Of a stretch of 64,000 nucleotides of DNA, positions 53,901 through 63,892 are shown piece by piece. Position numbers and translations under genes: made by a program. The stretch is from Rebecca billardiae RCC1528 (lineage: Eukaryota; Haptophyta): contig OZ251222.1 of assembly GCA_965240325.2 (NCBI GenBank), forward strand, positions 4,402,001 to 4,466,000. Direction: 5' to 3'. The notes beneath the pieces are model-generated. The model was not told where the DNA came from. It saw nothing but the letters and a program-made list of their open reading frames with translations, and did not search any database. The stretch's first letter is position 1; every line of letters starts with the position of its first letter.

Positions 53901-54523
53901 GCGGCGGCGCGGAGGGCGCTGTGCACGGTCTGGCACTGCGAGGCACCGAGGTGCACGGCGAAGCGCGTGAGCCGCGCGCCGCCCGTCAGGTGCGCGCACA
54001 GCCGGCGCAGCGCGTGGCCCTGGTCCTGCGCGTTGCACCGCGTCGCGACCACCGCGAGCGGCACCGCGCCCGCGGCGGGGCGGCAGGTGGAGAGGAAGTC
54101 GACGATGCCGGTGAACTCGCGCTCGTTCAGCGCGCCGACGATGCGCTCCGTCTGCGCGCGCACGGCCTCCACCTGCGTGCGGTACGCCGCCTCGCGCGCG
54201 CGCGCAAACGCCGGCGGCTCGCGCGCATGCGCCGGGGCAAACGCCATGGGGGGCGGGCGCACGGGCCGCCCGCCGCCTCGCGCGCCGCCCGAGGTGCCGC
54301 CCTCCTCGTCGCTCTCGCTCCCCTCGTCCTCGCTCGGAGGCTCGCGCCAGAAGCAGTGCTCCGTCACGCGGTCCGTGTCCAGCTGGCTCGCGCCGTGCGG
54401 CGTCGCAAAGACGGCCGCCGCTGCCGCCGCCTTGCGTCCGGCCGCTCGATCGTCGTCGCCGGCCGAGGACGGGGGCTGGCGCACGTGGGCGCTCTCGACA
54501 CGCGAGGCCGTCGCGGATGCCAT
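50923..54523 (-). CDS. ORC3: origin recognition complex subunit 3 (ORC3)
   Basis: Two exons, 54523-51143 and 51021-50923, phase 0, give 1159 residues, against about 700 in animals. N-terminal ORC3 features are HCFWREPPSEDEG, then EREFTGIVDFLS, PLAVVATRCNAQDQG, and a degenerate AAA+-like core with LVILISDAELVPPRALEDLL. ORC3 has no functional Walker A, and none is seen. The long middle is swollen by Ala/Gly/Arg homopolymer runs. The C-terminal winged-helix region reads YYAQAEARALNLAEWFCDF, then ALLARFVAAVGSLQ, and the last exon supplies AHGLTRTATRQRGHVVKLLF, matching the usual ORC3 ending. It acts in ORC loading of MCM at replication origins. Family assignment rests on the two termini. Confidence 0.75.
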
Positions 54524-54965
54524 CGCGACGATGCCGGTGGCTGGCGTGGCTTGCTGCCGAGCGTCTCGGCGGGACCCGACGAGGGTGCGGCGTCCCCTTG
54601 CGGTGCTCCTGCGCACGTGCGCGGGCGCGAGCTCGCAAAGGCGCGCGAAGTGCGGGAGTCCGGGCGGAAAAGCGCGGGAAACTGGGTCGCGAGGTGTCCG
54701 GATTTGATCGGGTCGGCCGCCGCCTCGGCGGCGCGAAACGCCACGGACACGTACGGCGGCCGTGTCCGCGGCGCGCCTTTTCGGAGGGCAATGGCCGCAA
54801 TAGCTAAAGTTAATTAGATCCGGGCCATAGACGGTCGTGGTTTGCGGCAAAGGTGCGCGATCGCGACCGCGTCGTCCTCGCGCTTCACGCGCGCACTCGA
54901 CGCTGACTTGGCAGTGAACACGGCGCCACCTCGCGCGCTCCCGCCGCAGGTCTCGTTCCGTAGTC
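54524..54965. promoter_or_regulatory. divergent spacer ORC3 / LHC, with LHC 5' leader
   Basis: 442 bp. The last ~110 bp resemble the sequence upstream of the LHC gene at 61445, including GACCGCGTCGTCCTC, CTCGACGCTGACT and GCAGGTC..TTCCGTAG just before the ATG. This may be a conserved promoter, or a 5' UTR intron ending in CAG. Confidence 0.5.
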
Positions 54966-55743
54966 ATGTTCGCGCAGATCCTCGTCTCGGCACTCGCCTT
55001 CAACGGCCCGGCGCTCCGCTCGCCGACGTCGTCGGGCGTGCAGATGATGTTCAAGAAGGGCGCCGCCGCGCCCGCCGGCTTCGAGGCGCAGCTCGGCGCG
55101 CAGCCGCCGCTTGGCTTCATCGATCCGCTGAACCTGCTCGACGGCGCGGACCAGGAGCGCTTCGATCGCCTCCGCTACGTCGAGATCAAGCACGGCCGCA
55201 TCTCGATGCTCGCCGTGCTCGGCCACATCGTCACGGCGGCGGGCATCCGCCTCCCGGGCGACATCGCGTACGGCGTGCCCTTCGCGGACGTGCCGGCTGG
55301 CCTCGAGGCGCTCTCGGGTGCGCCGGCGGGCGGCCTGCTGCAGATCGTCCTCTTCATCGGCTTCCTTGAGCTGTACGTGATGAAGGTGCGCGCGCCGCGC
55401 TTGGGCTCTGCCGGCGCGCGCGCTGCTGCCGCACCGCCACCGCGCGCGCCAAGCGCGACCGCTGAACCCCGCCTGCTCGACCGTCCGCCCCTCGTGGCGT
55501 CGCGATGCGCAGGACATCCCGGGCACGGGCAACGAGTTCGTTGGCGACTTCCGCAACGGCTACATCGACTTCGGCTGGGACTCGTTCGACGAGGCGACCA
55601 AGCTGCAGAAGCGCGCGATCGAGCTGAACAACGGCCGCGCGGCGCAGATGGGCATCCTCGCGCTGATGGTGCACGAGAAGCTCGACAACGACCCGTACAT
55701 CATCAACTCGCTCCTCGGCGCGCCGGTGCCGTTCAACCCGTAA
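54966..55743 (+). CDS. light-harvesting chlorophyll a/c (FCP-family) protein
   Basis: Exons 54966-55385 and 55513-55743, phase 0, give 216 residues. The leader MFAQILVSALAF and segment to QMMF form the bipartite plastid signal. Helix 1 has EIKHGRISMLAVLGHIV; helix 3 has RAIELNNGRAAQMGILALMVHE. The protein ends NSLLGAPVPFNP. The splice after VMK is confirmed because the paralogue at 61445 reads straight through the same position (VMKDLGEGEFVGDF against VMK|DIPGTGNEFVGDF). It is a thylakoid antenna protein. Head-to-head with ORC3. Confidence 0.95.
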
Positions 55744-57413
55744 ATTGCTATCAGGTTGGAACGAACGAGCTGCTCGGTACGCTCGGGCTGATTGTGGACC
55801 GAGGCACATCGCCTGCGGGTGAATACGTGTCTCGAGTTACAGTCAGCTTGTACTTGAAGGCCGAGGGATGACTGGGAAGTGTGACCTTATAGAGGATGAC
55901 GTGATATACATCGCCGTACAGCGTAGGAATCGATGTCTTTAGACGGAGGACTGACCGCTCCCGCCCCCCAGTCTGCCGAGGCTTCACGAAGTCCTCACGT
56001 CCGCCTCACCCGTGCCTCACTGATGAAATTTAATGTCGGGCGGGACCGATGCCGTGAGTGACCGACTGACCCGTGATGGGTCATGGCCATCATTGGCCAT
56101 GGGCGATGACGGCGATGACCGATCGACCGAGTCCGATGTCCGATCACGATGTGACGATGATGTCATGATCAGACTGATCAGAGCGTGCTATTATAAGAGT
56201 AAAAGAGTCTCCGAGACCGACCGAGACGCCAGACGTGAGACGGACTGTCATCACGGATCTTATAATAATGTCATCATCGTCATTATTATTATTTATTGTG
56301 CACGACAGTCAGCACTCAGCGCTCGCGACCGCGACTGCCCAGACCCCCGACGCCTGCGGTGCCTGAGGCCCCGCCCCTACGCAAGTCTGCCAGGCTGTGC
56401 CAGCGCCGCACGCGCGGAGCAGGCATCACTGCAGCTCCACACCCGCAAGACGACGCTTCGCGCGCACCCGGCGCGCCGACAGTCTGCCCGGGAGAAGCCC
56501 GCCGGGGCCGACCTTGGGCAGCAGCCATACATGCAGGCCAGCATGCGCGGCGGGATGGCATCAGTGCCGGCCCCGGCCCGCAAGCGCAAACAGCCGGACG
56601 CCCCGGCCCACGCAGCTGATGCGCCAGCAAACCCTGCTCCGGGCAACAGAACCCTGCCGCCGGCTTTGAGGCCGACACGCCACACTGGGGCACATATCAC
56701 CTGAGGGCCAGGCCTTCTGTGTGATAAGCTACCCCAGTCATGCCGCTCGATACACACCGTCCCCAACCGACAGTGGGGCTCTACGTTCCTTACTACATCC
56801 TCATCCTGTCGGCGCGCTGTCGCATCGGCGCCCAGTCGGCGAGTTCGGACGACGACGTTTTGTGGACGACGGTGGGGCGAGGACGACGGGCGCTGGCGCC
56901 CCGCGAGGCGGCCGCAGCCCTCATCCAGGCCTCGCAGGCGGACGGCCGAACGATTTTTTCCGGCGGCGCTACCATCAGCGACGGCTTCATGGGCGGTGAC
57001 AGTTGGCGGGCGTCAATCTCGCCTGCCTGAGCTGTGTGCGTCTCTTATTCTTAGTAAACTGTAGACAGTAGACACTAGACCTAGTCACGCTCACGCTGTC
57101 GTCGCGGCGCAGCACGCTGACAGTGCCCGTGTCGGATAGCACGCGACACGCTACGGTCGTCAATCTAAAGCTAGCTTACAAGTCGTTTATTGTGTCGATC
57201 AGCTCACAGCTGTGGCGCTTGCAGCGCTGATCCGTGAATAATGTTAAATGCTGATGCGCTGCCGGCCCGGCTGGGGCCGCGCTGCCAGTCTGACTGAGAC
57301 TCTGTCTGTCGATGCGTCGCCCGCAGGGCTCGCGGCGCGGGATCTCGCGGCGCGGGATCCGCCTCTGACATAAACATTTGCCCATCGGCGGCAAGGTTGC
57401 TGGGCTTGGACTG
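55744..57413. other. intergenic with a dispersed repeat copy
   Basis: 1.7 kb, mixed composition. Contains the repeat at 56906-57064. A GC-rich block at 56330-56700 has open frames in both strands but no domain. No gene is named. Confidence 0.5.
56906..57064 (+). repeat. extended (~160-bp) copy of the dispersed repeat
   Basis: Nearly identical to 60943-61102 over its full length. It runs from GAGGCGGCCGCAGCCCTCAT through TTTTTTCCGGCGGCGCTACC to the core CTGTGTGCGTCTCTTATTC and TTAGTAAACTGTAG. The two copies differ at only a few bases. Confidence 0.9.
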
Positions 57414-58031
57414 TCACTCGTCCGTGAGATCGATGACCGATGAGCCGGGTCTGTTGCGGTTGCCGGCCGACGGGGGTTGGCGCGTATCACCGCCGCGCTG
57501 CCACGGAGCCTGGCCGATTCCATGACGGTCGGCGCCGACACTCGGGGCCGGATTTGGGCGCTGCAGAGCATGCCCAACGCGCCGCTCAGCGCTGCCATTG
57601 CCGAGCACCTGACCACCGGCCGCGGCAGGATGGCTTGGAGGTCGGCCGACGCCATCGCCACCCAGCACGTGACCGTGTCCAGGGAAGGTCTCCGGGCGCT
57701 TGCTGGCGCGATGAGGCTCGTCATCGTGCGTGTACTCGGCGATGTGCTGGTGCTCATGCTTGTACGGGCATGCGCTGCCGAGCTCGCAGCGCTTGCGCTT
57801 GCCGTGGCCGCCTCCTCCTGAGCCACCCTTGCGCGCAGGTCCGTCGCCGTTGTTGTGAGCACACGCGCGTCCGCAGCACTTGCATTCAGGACCGCATCGC
57901 CTGCCCTTCTTGCGACAGCCGCATGCAGCGCTTGAGCAGCTGGGCTTGCCGGCGACGGGCTTACACCCGCAGCCCTCGGCGGGTTTGGGCACCACACGCG
58001 TGCCGCTTCCGCCGCGTGTGCCGGCCTGCAT
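57414..58031 (-). CDS. small cysteine-rich CXC-like protein with C-terminal SUMO-interaction motif
   Basis: Single exon, 205 residues from the ATG at 58031. Residues ~20-60 hold a dense cysteine array, GCGCKPVAGKPSCSSAACGC then RRCGPECKCCGRACAHN. The spacing C.C....C...C.C......C...C.CC...C..N is that of the CXC (tesmin/TSO1, also transposase-associated) domain. A second cluster, RCELGSACPYKHEHQH, resembles half of a CCCH zinc finger. The chain ends VIDLTDE, a textbook SUMO-interaction motif at the extreme C-terminus. A nuclear, DNA- or chromatin-binding role is inferred. The rest is low complexity and the gene has no visible introns. Confidence 0.6.
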   Translation of the reverse strand: MQAGTRGGSGTRVVPKPAEGCGCKPVAGKPSCSSAACGCRKKGRRCGPECKCCGRACAHNNGDGPARKGGSGGGGHGKRKRCELGSACPYKHEHQHIAEYTHDDEPHRASKRPETFPGHGHVLGGDGVGRPPSHPAAAGGQVLGNGSAERRVGHALQRPNPAPSVGADRHGIGQAPWQRGGDTRQPPSAGNRNRPGSSVIDLTDE

Positions 58032-58397
58032 GGCGCGGGACACGGGCGCTCCCGCTTTGCTGCCCCGTCAGCGCGTTGCCGTTTGACGGAGCGACTGAGC
58101 GAGCCCACGATGACCGACTGACCAATTCAATGCTGCATGATTCTACAAAAAAGCATCATCGCCATCGTCAGAATGTCAGTGATCAGATAGCTGGTATGAC
58201 GATACTAGATCACGGATCGGCCACCAGGCTTCGTATCGCGTGCTAAGGGTGCCCTTGAAGGCACGAGCCTGCAGCCTTGCAGATACTGCGCGAGGAGAAC
58301 AGTCGTCACCGATCCGAATAGTCATGATCGTCATGCATGCAGTCAGTATTACTCGCAGTCGCAGAACCACAGCCGCAGCAGTGGTAAGCGACGACTC
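58032..58397. other. intergenic
   Basis: About 370 bp between the CXC gene start and the 3' end of the PhyH gene. No features seen. Confidence 0.5.
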
Positions 58398-59975
58398 TTA
58401 GCGCCCGGCCGCAGGCTGCTGCGACCGCTCCGTCGATGACTCCGAGGACTGTGGCTGCGACTCGCCTTCCGCCTTGGCTGTGTTCACCACGTTGGTGAAC
58501 GAGGCCATCTGCCCGACCGACGCCCACATGTTGCGCATCAGACGCAGCACCCCCTGCAGCGGTGGCGTGCACGCATGAAGCAGCAGCGGGGCGCGCGCGT
58601 AAGGGCGCGCGCATCCACGCGCGAGGCGAGCGCGCAGCGCGGAGCGCCCGCGCGCACGCACCTCAGTCGTGCGCGTGCACTCGCCCCGCGCGCGTGCCTC
58701 GCGCTCGTCGTGCACGGAGGCGGGGTAGATGCACGGGAAGTAGGGCCCCTGCAGCTTGTCGCCATCCTGAAAGTTGTGCGAGCCAAGGTCGGAGAAGAGC
58801 GCACGGCCCTCCCCCCGGTAGGGCGCATCGCCGACGACAACGGTGCCACCCAGCACGCGCCGCAGCCGCGCGCCCCAGTCCTGCGCGCACGGCACGCACG
58901 CGCGTGTGCGCGCAGATCGCGCAGCGGCGGAGTGATGAGAGCGCGCGCGCGCGCGCGCGAGCGCAGGGGCGCGCCAGCCGCAAGCGCACCTGCGTCGGCG
59001 GCCCGTCGATCTTGTGGATCGACCTCGGGTGCCACACGATCAGATCGCCCGCCTTGGGGCGGAACTCGAGCAGCTCCGAGTAGCGCGGCAGGTCGCCCTC
59101 GGAGCGGTCGACAAAGACGACGTCGTCCTCGACCGACTCGTTCTCGTGCGAGCCCTTGAGGTACACGGGCGCGCCGTGGTCGGCGGGCGTGTCGTCGAGC
59201 GTCACCCAGAAGCGCAGCCCGTGCTCGTGCGCGACGGGGCCGTTCTGGTTGTCCTGGTGCCACTTGAACTGCGGGCGGCGAGCGCGCGCGCGGGCACGGC
59301 GACGCGCCGGGTGAGCGCGCGCTCGCGCTCGTGCGGCTGCGCAGCGGCGCGCGTGGGCGGGCCGGGCAGGCGGCGATCTCGAGCGGCACGCACCCCCTTA
59401 TTCGGGTTCACCATCAGCAGATCCGTCGAGAGCCGGATCTCCTGCCCACCCGCGAGCTGCGAGAGCGCGGACGCGAGCGGCGAGTGGTAGTAGAAATTGG
59501 CGTACGCCGAGTTGGTCGACCACACGTTGCGCTGGATGTAGTCGTACAGGCCCGATGCGACGCCGGGGGACGCCCACATGTGCGGGTGCTCGATCTGCCA
59601 GCTCGTCGCCTGCCGCAGGTACTCGAGCCACTCGGCGCTCAGCAGGCCGGGGATGTGCACCACGCCGTCGCGCACCAACGCATCGCGGTGCGCGTCGGTG
59701 ATGCCCTCGAAGGGCTCCGGAGGAGCATCTGGAGAGGGGCCGCCAGGGACGGGGAGGTCGGGATCCTGCAGCCCGAAGCTGTACTCCAGCAGGTTTGTTT
59801 CCAGCTTCATCGCAGGTGGCGCGCGACTGGCGGTGCGCGCCGCGACCCGCTGGGGCCGTGCAGCACGCACGGCAGCGTTCGTCGCCACCCGCGAGTGGGC
59901 GATGACACCCATCGCCGGCGCGCCCATGGCCGCAAAGACCACCAACCCCAGCAGCCGTCGTGGAGAGCTGTCCAT
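58398..59975 (-). CDS. phytanoyl-CoA dioxygenase (PhyH) family oxygenase, plastid- or ER-targeted
   Basis: Exons 59975-59394, 59268-58990, 58880-58662 and 58553-58398, phase 0, give 411 residues. A hydrophobic leader (LLGLVVFAAMGAPAMGVIA) followed by an Arg/Ala-rich stretch suggests secretory or plastid import. The domain starts at DALVRDGVVHIPGLLSAEWL. The Fe(II) H.D pair is in FKWHQDNQNGP, formed at the exon 1/2 join. GAPVYLKGSHE and DLIVWHPRSIH (distal His) complete the 2-oxoglutarate oxygenase core. Members hydroxylate lipids or small molecules; the substrate is unknown. The exon 3 end is uncertain. A GT donor at 58661 is used here, but an upstream GC donor (GAG|GCACGCGC, exon ending 58698) is also in frame and gives 399 residues. 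Confidence 0.85.
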
Positions 59976-60512
59976 GTCTGTGCGCCGCGAAACGACGCCC
60001 CCGAAGTGCGCGGATGCAGCCTGCGCGGATTCCTCGCTCGGGTCGTGCGCCGCTCCGCGTCAAGACCAGGGCGATGCCGGAAAGTTGTATTCAGCGCAAA
60101 TTAACCGGTCCTATGACGAGCCAATGAGTGGACGCTTCGCGACGCCAGCCGCTCGCCTTCTTCTCGCATCAGGCTGGTCGCGTGCTTCGGTATCTAATTG
60201 GATGTCTCAGAATTCATGAGCCTAGATAGTCATCCGCACTCATGCTGTACTCGGTATTACAGACCGTCATCGGGGTACCCCCATAACCTGAACCCATGCA
60301 GAACTGGTACGCTCCGAGAGTGACACACGCGCGATGGCTGGCCGTCGCGCGCGCGGAGCGAGCCTCGCCCTGAAATCGATGCGATCAGCCCGAGCGGGCT
60401 ACCATCGTGAGCCATCGGTGGCATCATGACGATGAAGGCGAGCTGTCACGCCATGCGCGTCGACTCTCAGTGCATCGCGGCACCGCAACTGCGGAGGCGG
60501 CGCCGGACGTCC

Positions 60513-60553
60513 GCGGATTTGCTGGCCGGGTCTGTCCCGGCCAGCAAATCCGC
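60513..60553. repeat. perfect 18-bp hairpin
   Basis: GCGGATTTGCTGGCCGGG, a 5-nt loop (TCTGT), then the exact reverse complement. Function unknown; it does not match the histone stem-loop. Confidence 0.85.
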
Positions 60554-60942
60554 GCAGCTTTGTTTCCTCGTCGAACGAGTCCAAGCCAAAAGCGAGGGTG
60601 CAGTTGCGGAAGGCGTCGACTCGCCACCCACGAGGTCTTCATCGCAAAGACCTCAAGGACGCCACCGGAAGACGAAGATCTGCGTGAGGCGATCTCGCCG
60701 GGCAAGTGGATGTCCGTCGACTCACGATGTGGCCGAATACAACCAACACGCAGAAACGGAGGCGGTCCACGTTCCTGGTCACGCCGTGCAGGGATTCAGC
60801 AAGCAAGGCTGCCGCGTGAGGTCCGGCCCCACGGCCCCATCGAAAGTCGTCGGAGTCATCGCGCCACTCGTCGCGCGAGAAGCGGGGCACGCTGGCACGG
60901 AGTGCCAAAACTGAAAACTCATCGAGAACCGGACAGTGTACT

Positions 60943-61102
60943 GAGGCGGCCGCAGCCCTCATCCAGGCCTCGCAGGCGGACGGCTGAACGAATTTTTCCG
61001 GCGGCGCTACCATCGGCGACGGCTTCATGGGCGGTGACAGTTGGCGGGCGTCAATCTCGCCTGCCTGAGCTGTGTGCGTCTCTTATTCTTAGTAAACTGT
61101 AG
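60943..61102 (+). repeat. extended (~160-bp) copy of the dispersed repeat
   Basis: Partner of 56906-57064, same order of elements and ending in TTAGTAAACTGTAG. Confidence 0.9.
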
Positions 61103-61444
61103 GCCAGGAGTGGCCAGGACCCATTTTGAGACGCGGGTACAATACCGCCGCCGTACGACATCTCTCGTCTGATCTCTTGATCAGCGCCGGCCAATCATTG
61201 CGGACCATGGTTCTGCTCAGAGCGAACGCACAAGAAGAAAGGTCCGGCCACCCGGCCTCGTGGCCAGGGAAGTTTCGCGCGGGCACACTCAGGTCATCAC
61301 GTGCCGACGCTACCGCGCGCGCCACCGGAGGTGCGAGATGCGCCCGACCGCGTCGTCCTCACGCCTGGCGCGGCGCTCGACGCTGACTCGGCTGCGAGCT
61401 CGCCCCCTCGCTGCGCGCCCGCCTGCAGGTCCTGTTTCGTAGCC

Positions 61445-62095
61445 ATGTTCGCACAGATCCTCGTCTCGGCACTCGCCTTCAACGGCCCGGCGCTCCGCTC
61501 GCCGACGTCGTCGGGCGTGCAGATGATGTTCAGCAAGAAGGCGCCGCCGCCGCCCGCGCCGGTCGGCTTTGACCAGGAGCTTGGCGCGCAGCCGCCGCTT
61601 GGCTTCATCGATCCGCTGAACCTGCTCGACGGCGCGGACCAGGACCGCTTCGACCGCCTCCGCTACGTCGAGATCAAGCACGGCCGCATCTGCATGCTCG
61701 CCGTGCTCGGCCACGTCGTGACGTCGGCCGGCATCCGCCTCCCGGGCGACATCGCGTTCGGCGTGCCGTTCGCGTCGGTGCCTAACGGCCTTGCGGCGCT
61801 CTCGGTCGTCCCGCCGGCCGGCCTGGCGCAGATCTTCGCCTTCGTTGGCTTCCTCGAGCTCTTCGTGATGAAGGACCTCGGTGAGGGCGAGTTCGTCGGC
61901 GACTTCCGCAACGGCGCGCTCGACTTCGGCTGGGACTCGTTTGACGAGGAGACCAAGCTGCAGAAGCGCGCGATCGAGCTGAACAACGGCCGCGCGGCGC
62001 AGATGGGCATCCTCGCGCTCATGGTGCACGAGAAGCTCGACGGCAACCCGTACATCATCAACTCGCTCCTGGGCTCGCCGGTCCCCTTCAACTAA
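61445..62095 (+). CDS. light-harvesting chlorophyll a/c (FCP-family) protein, intronless paralogue
   Basis: Single exon, 216 residues. The leader MFAQILVSALAFNGPALRSP is identical to that of the gene at 54966. Helix 1 is EIKHGRICMLAVLGHVV and helix 3 RAIELNNGRAAQMGILALMVHE. The end is NSLLGSPVPFN. It reads DLGEGEFVGDFRNGALDFGW across the position where its paralogue has an intron. Divergence is concentrated in helix 2 and the post-leader linker. It is a thylakoid antenna protein, presumably of the same complex as the 54966 product. Confidence 0.96.
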   Translation: MFAQILVSALAFNGPALRSPTSSGVQMMFSKKAPPPPAPVGFDQELGAQPPLGFIDPLNLLDGADQDRFDRLRYVEIKHGRICMLAVLGHVVTSAGIRLPGDIAFGVPFASVPNGLAALSVVPPAGLAQIFAFVGFLELFVMKDLGEGEFVGDFRNGALDFGWDSFDEETKLQKRAIELNNGRAAQMGILALMVHEKLDGNPYIINSLLGSPVPFN

Positions 62096-62299
62096 GCGCT
62101 TGAGTGCTTTTGCAAGTTGAGTGGTCGAGGACGGTGAGAGCCGAGCTGCAGGACGTGCCGCTACGCCGACCAGACGAGATTCGTCTTGCTGCCGGTGGAC
62201 ACGACTTCGGCTTTTGGCTACTTGCGCCACCGAGTACTCAGCGACGCAAAACGAGCAGGAATCCGTGCGCGCGCGCGACGGATCCGAGATCGGATCAAT

Positions 62300-62395
62300 C
62301 ACATGTCACATGATGCATGTTCCCACAGCATGATGCATGACAGCATGTCACATGATGCATGACAGCATGTCACATGATGCATGATAGCATGTCGC
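62300..62395. repeat. ~22-bp tandem repeat
   Basis: About four units of CATGATGCATGACAGCATGTCA with small changes. Each unit contains the palindromes ATGCAT and CATG. Confidence 0.85.
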
Positions 62396-63511
62396 ATTGT
62401 GCAGCCTAAATATGCATCCGGCTACCTAAGGCTACCAATCGTCATGATGCATTAATAATATATTAATAATGGCTCGGCCGGCTAAACGTATAGTTATTCG
62501 TCTAAGACAATGATGAAAGTAGGCCCTAGAACGTATTTCTGATTGCGACTAGCTATACAGTGGTCGGCGACTAAGCATCGGACGCAGTGCCATCTGCGGT
62601 GACGATGTACATAGATATATTAATAAATATATATATGTCTAGGCTCTAGCCGTCCTCGTGAACGCCGACGCCAACTGCAGGCCGAAGGTGGGGGCTGATG
62701 AGCGGCGCTGGCGCCCGGCGTTCTTGTCGTCCTCTTAGACAATCAGATATTGTACCAATAACCCCACATATAATTTTATATATGACACAGGCACGACGGG
62801 GCGCAGCCGAGCTCTGCTCCTGATTCGTCTGTCGAAGTAAGACTTAGTAGTGATTAGTGATTGGAGACGGAGTTCTGTCCGCGGAGCGCGTTGGCTGTGG
62901 GTGAGAGAATAATCGTCGCCGATCAGCTCGCGGATCACACGGAGGTAGTGGGCGTCCAGGGATGCCGCTGTGCCTGTATATTTGATTTTGCAGTCGTCGC
63001 CGCCGCGCGGCCGCTTGGTCATCATGTAGTTGCCCGCGTCGGTCCGAGGCTGTTCAAGTTAATGATGCCGTAGTGCAAATAGTCAGGATGTGGTTTCCCT
63101 GGCCGGTGTGCGCGGTCTTGATGATTTTCAGATCGGATTTACTATGATGATCGCGGATCCGGACATCGTCACGACTGCTCAGTGCTCGCGGACATCATCA
63201 CTAGTAGTAGATCGACGATAACGAAGTGATCATCAGCACTCGTCGGGGCTCCATATCAAGCCCGCGGGCCGCCTGAAGGCCGAACCCTGCCCCTGGTGAC
63301 CGGTCATCACCGCTGGCTGCCCGGCAGGCGGCCTCGGGCAGGCGGCAGCCTGGTGGCGATCACGGTCGATATCATCGTGATCGTCGCGGACGGATTAAAT
63401 ACTGGCACTGATGCTGTATCGGCTGTCTATCGTCCGCGCAGGTGGAGTGACGACGACTGACGTGGATGGATGGTTGTCCGAGCCGCGAGGATGACGCCGT
63501 GACGCGTCATG

Positions 63512-63611
<100 letters not shown>

Positions 63612-63830
63612 TCAAAGCTGACTCACTGCTGTCGTGTCTACTGACTAACTTGCATTCTGACGATTGCACTGCGCGTGCTGTAATACGCGACGACGAATAA
63701 TAAATACGTAGTCGCGAATAATGCCGGCGATCGAATGAATCATTATTAGTCATGCGCGGCATCCGCCGCCGATTCCGCGCGAGGCTCCGGCGACGAGGAC
63801 GCGCGAGTATTCTCTCGTCGATCGATCTCG

Positions 63831-63878
<48 letters not shown>

Positions 63879-63892
63879 GTCTCTCTCTCTAG
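63831..63892. repeat. (CT)n microsatellite
   Basis: About 60 bp of CT with one TTT interruption; further CT-rich sequence follows to the window end. Confidence 0.9.

Larger units (their letters stand above)
59976..61444. other. intergenic between PhyH and LHC, with hairpin and dispersed repeat
   Basis: 1.5 kb between divergent genes. Contains a perfect hairpin (60513-60553) and an extended repeat copy (60943-61102). The last ~110 bp resemble the upstream region of the LHC gene at 54966. No gene recognised. Confidence 0.6.

Noticed and set aside
52206-54707. 833-codon plus-strand frame
   Set aside because: Antisense of ORC3, no domains.
58660-58700. Choice of exon 3 end in the PhyH gene
   Set aside because: The GC donor was not adopted as primary because a canonical GT donor keeps frame too; it is recorded as an alternative.
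62296-62400. CRISPR-like array
   Set aside because: Units are contiguous without unique spacers, so it is a simple tandem repeat in a eukaryotic genome.
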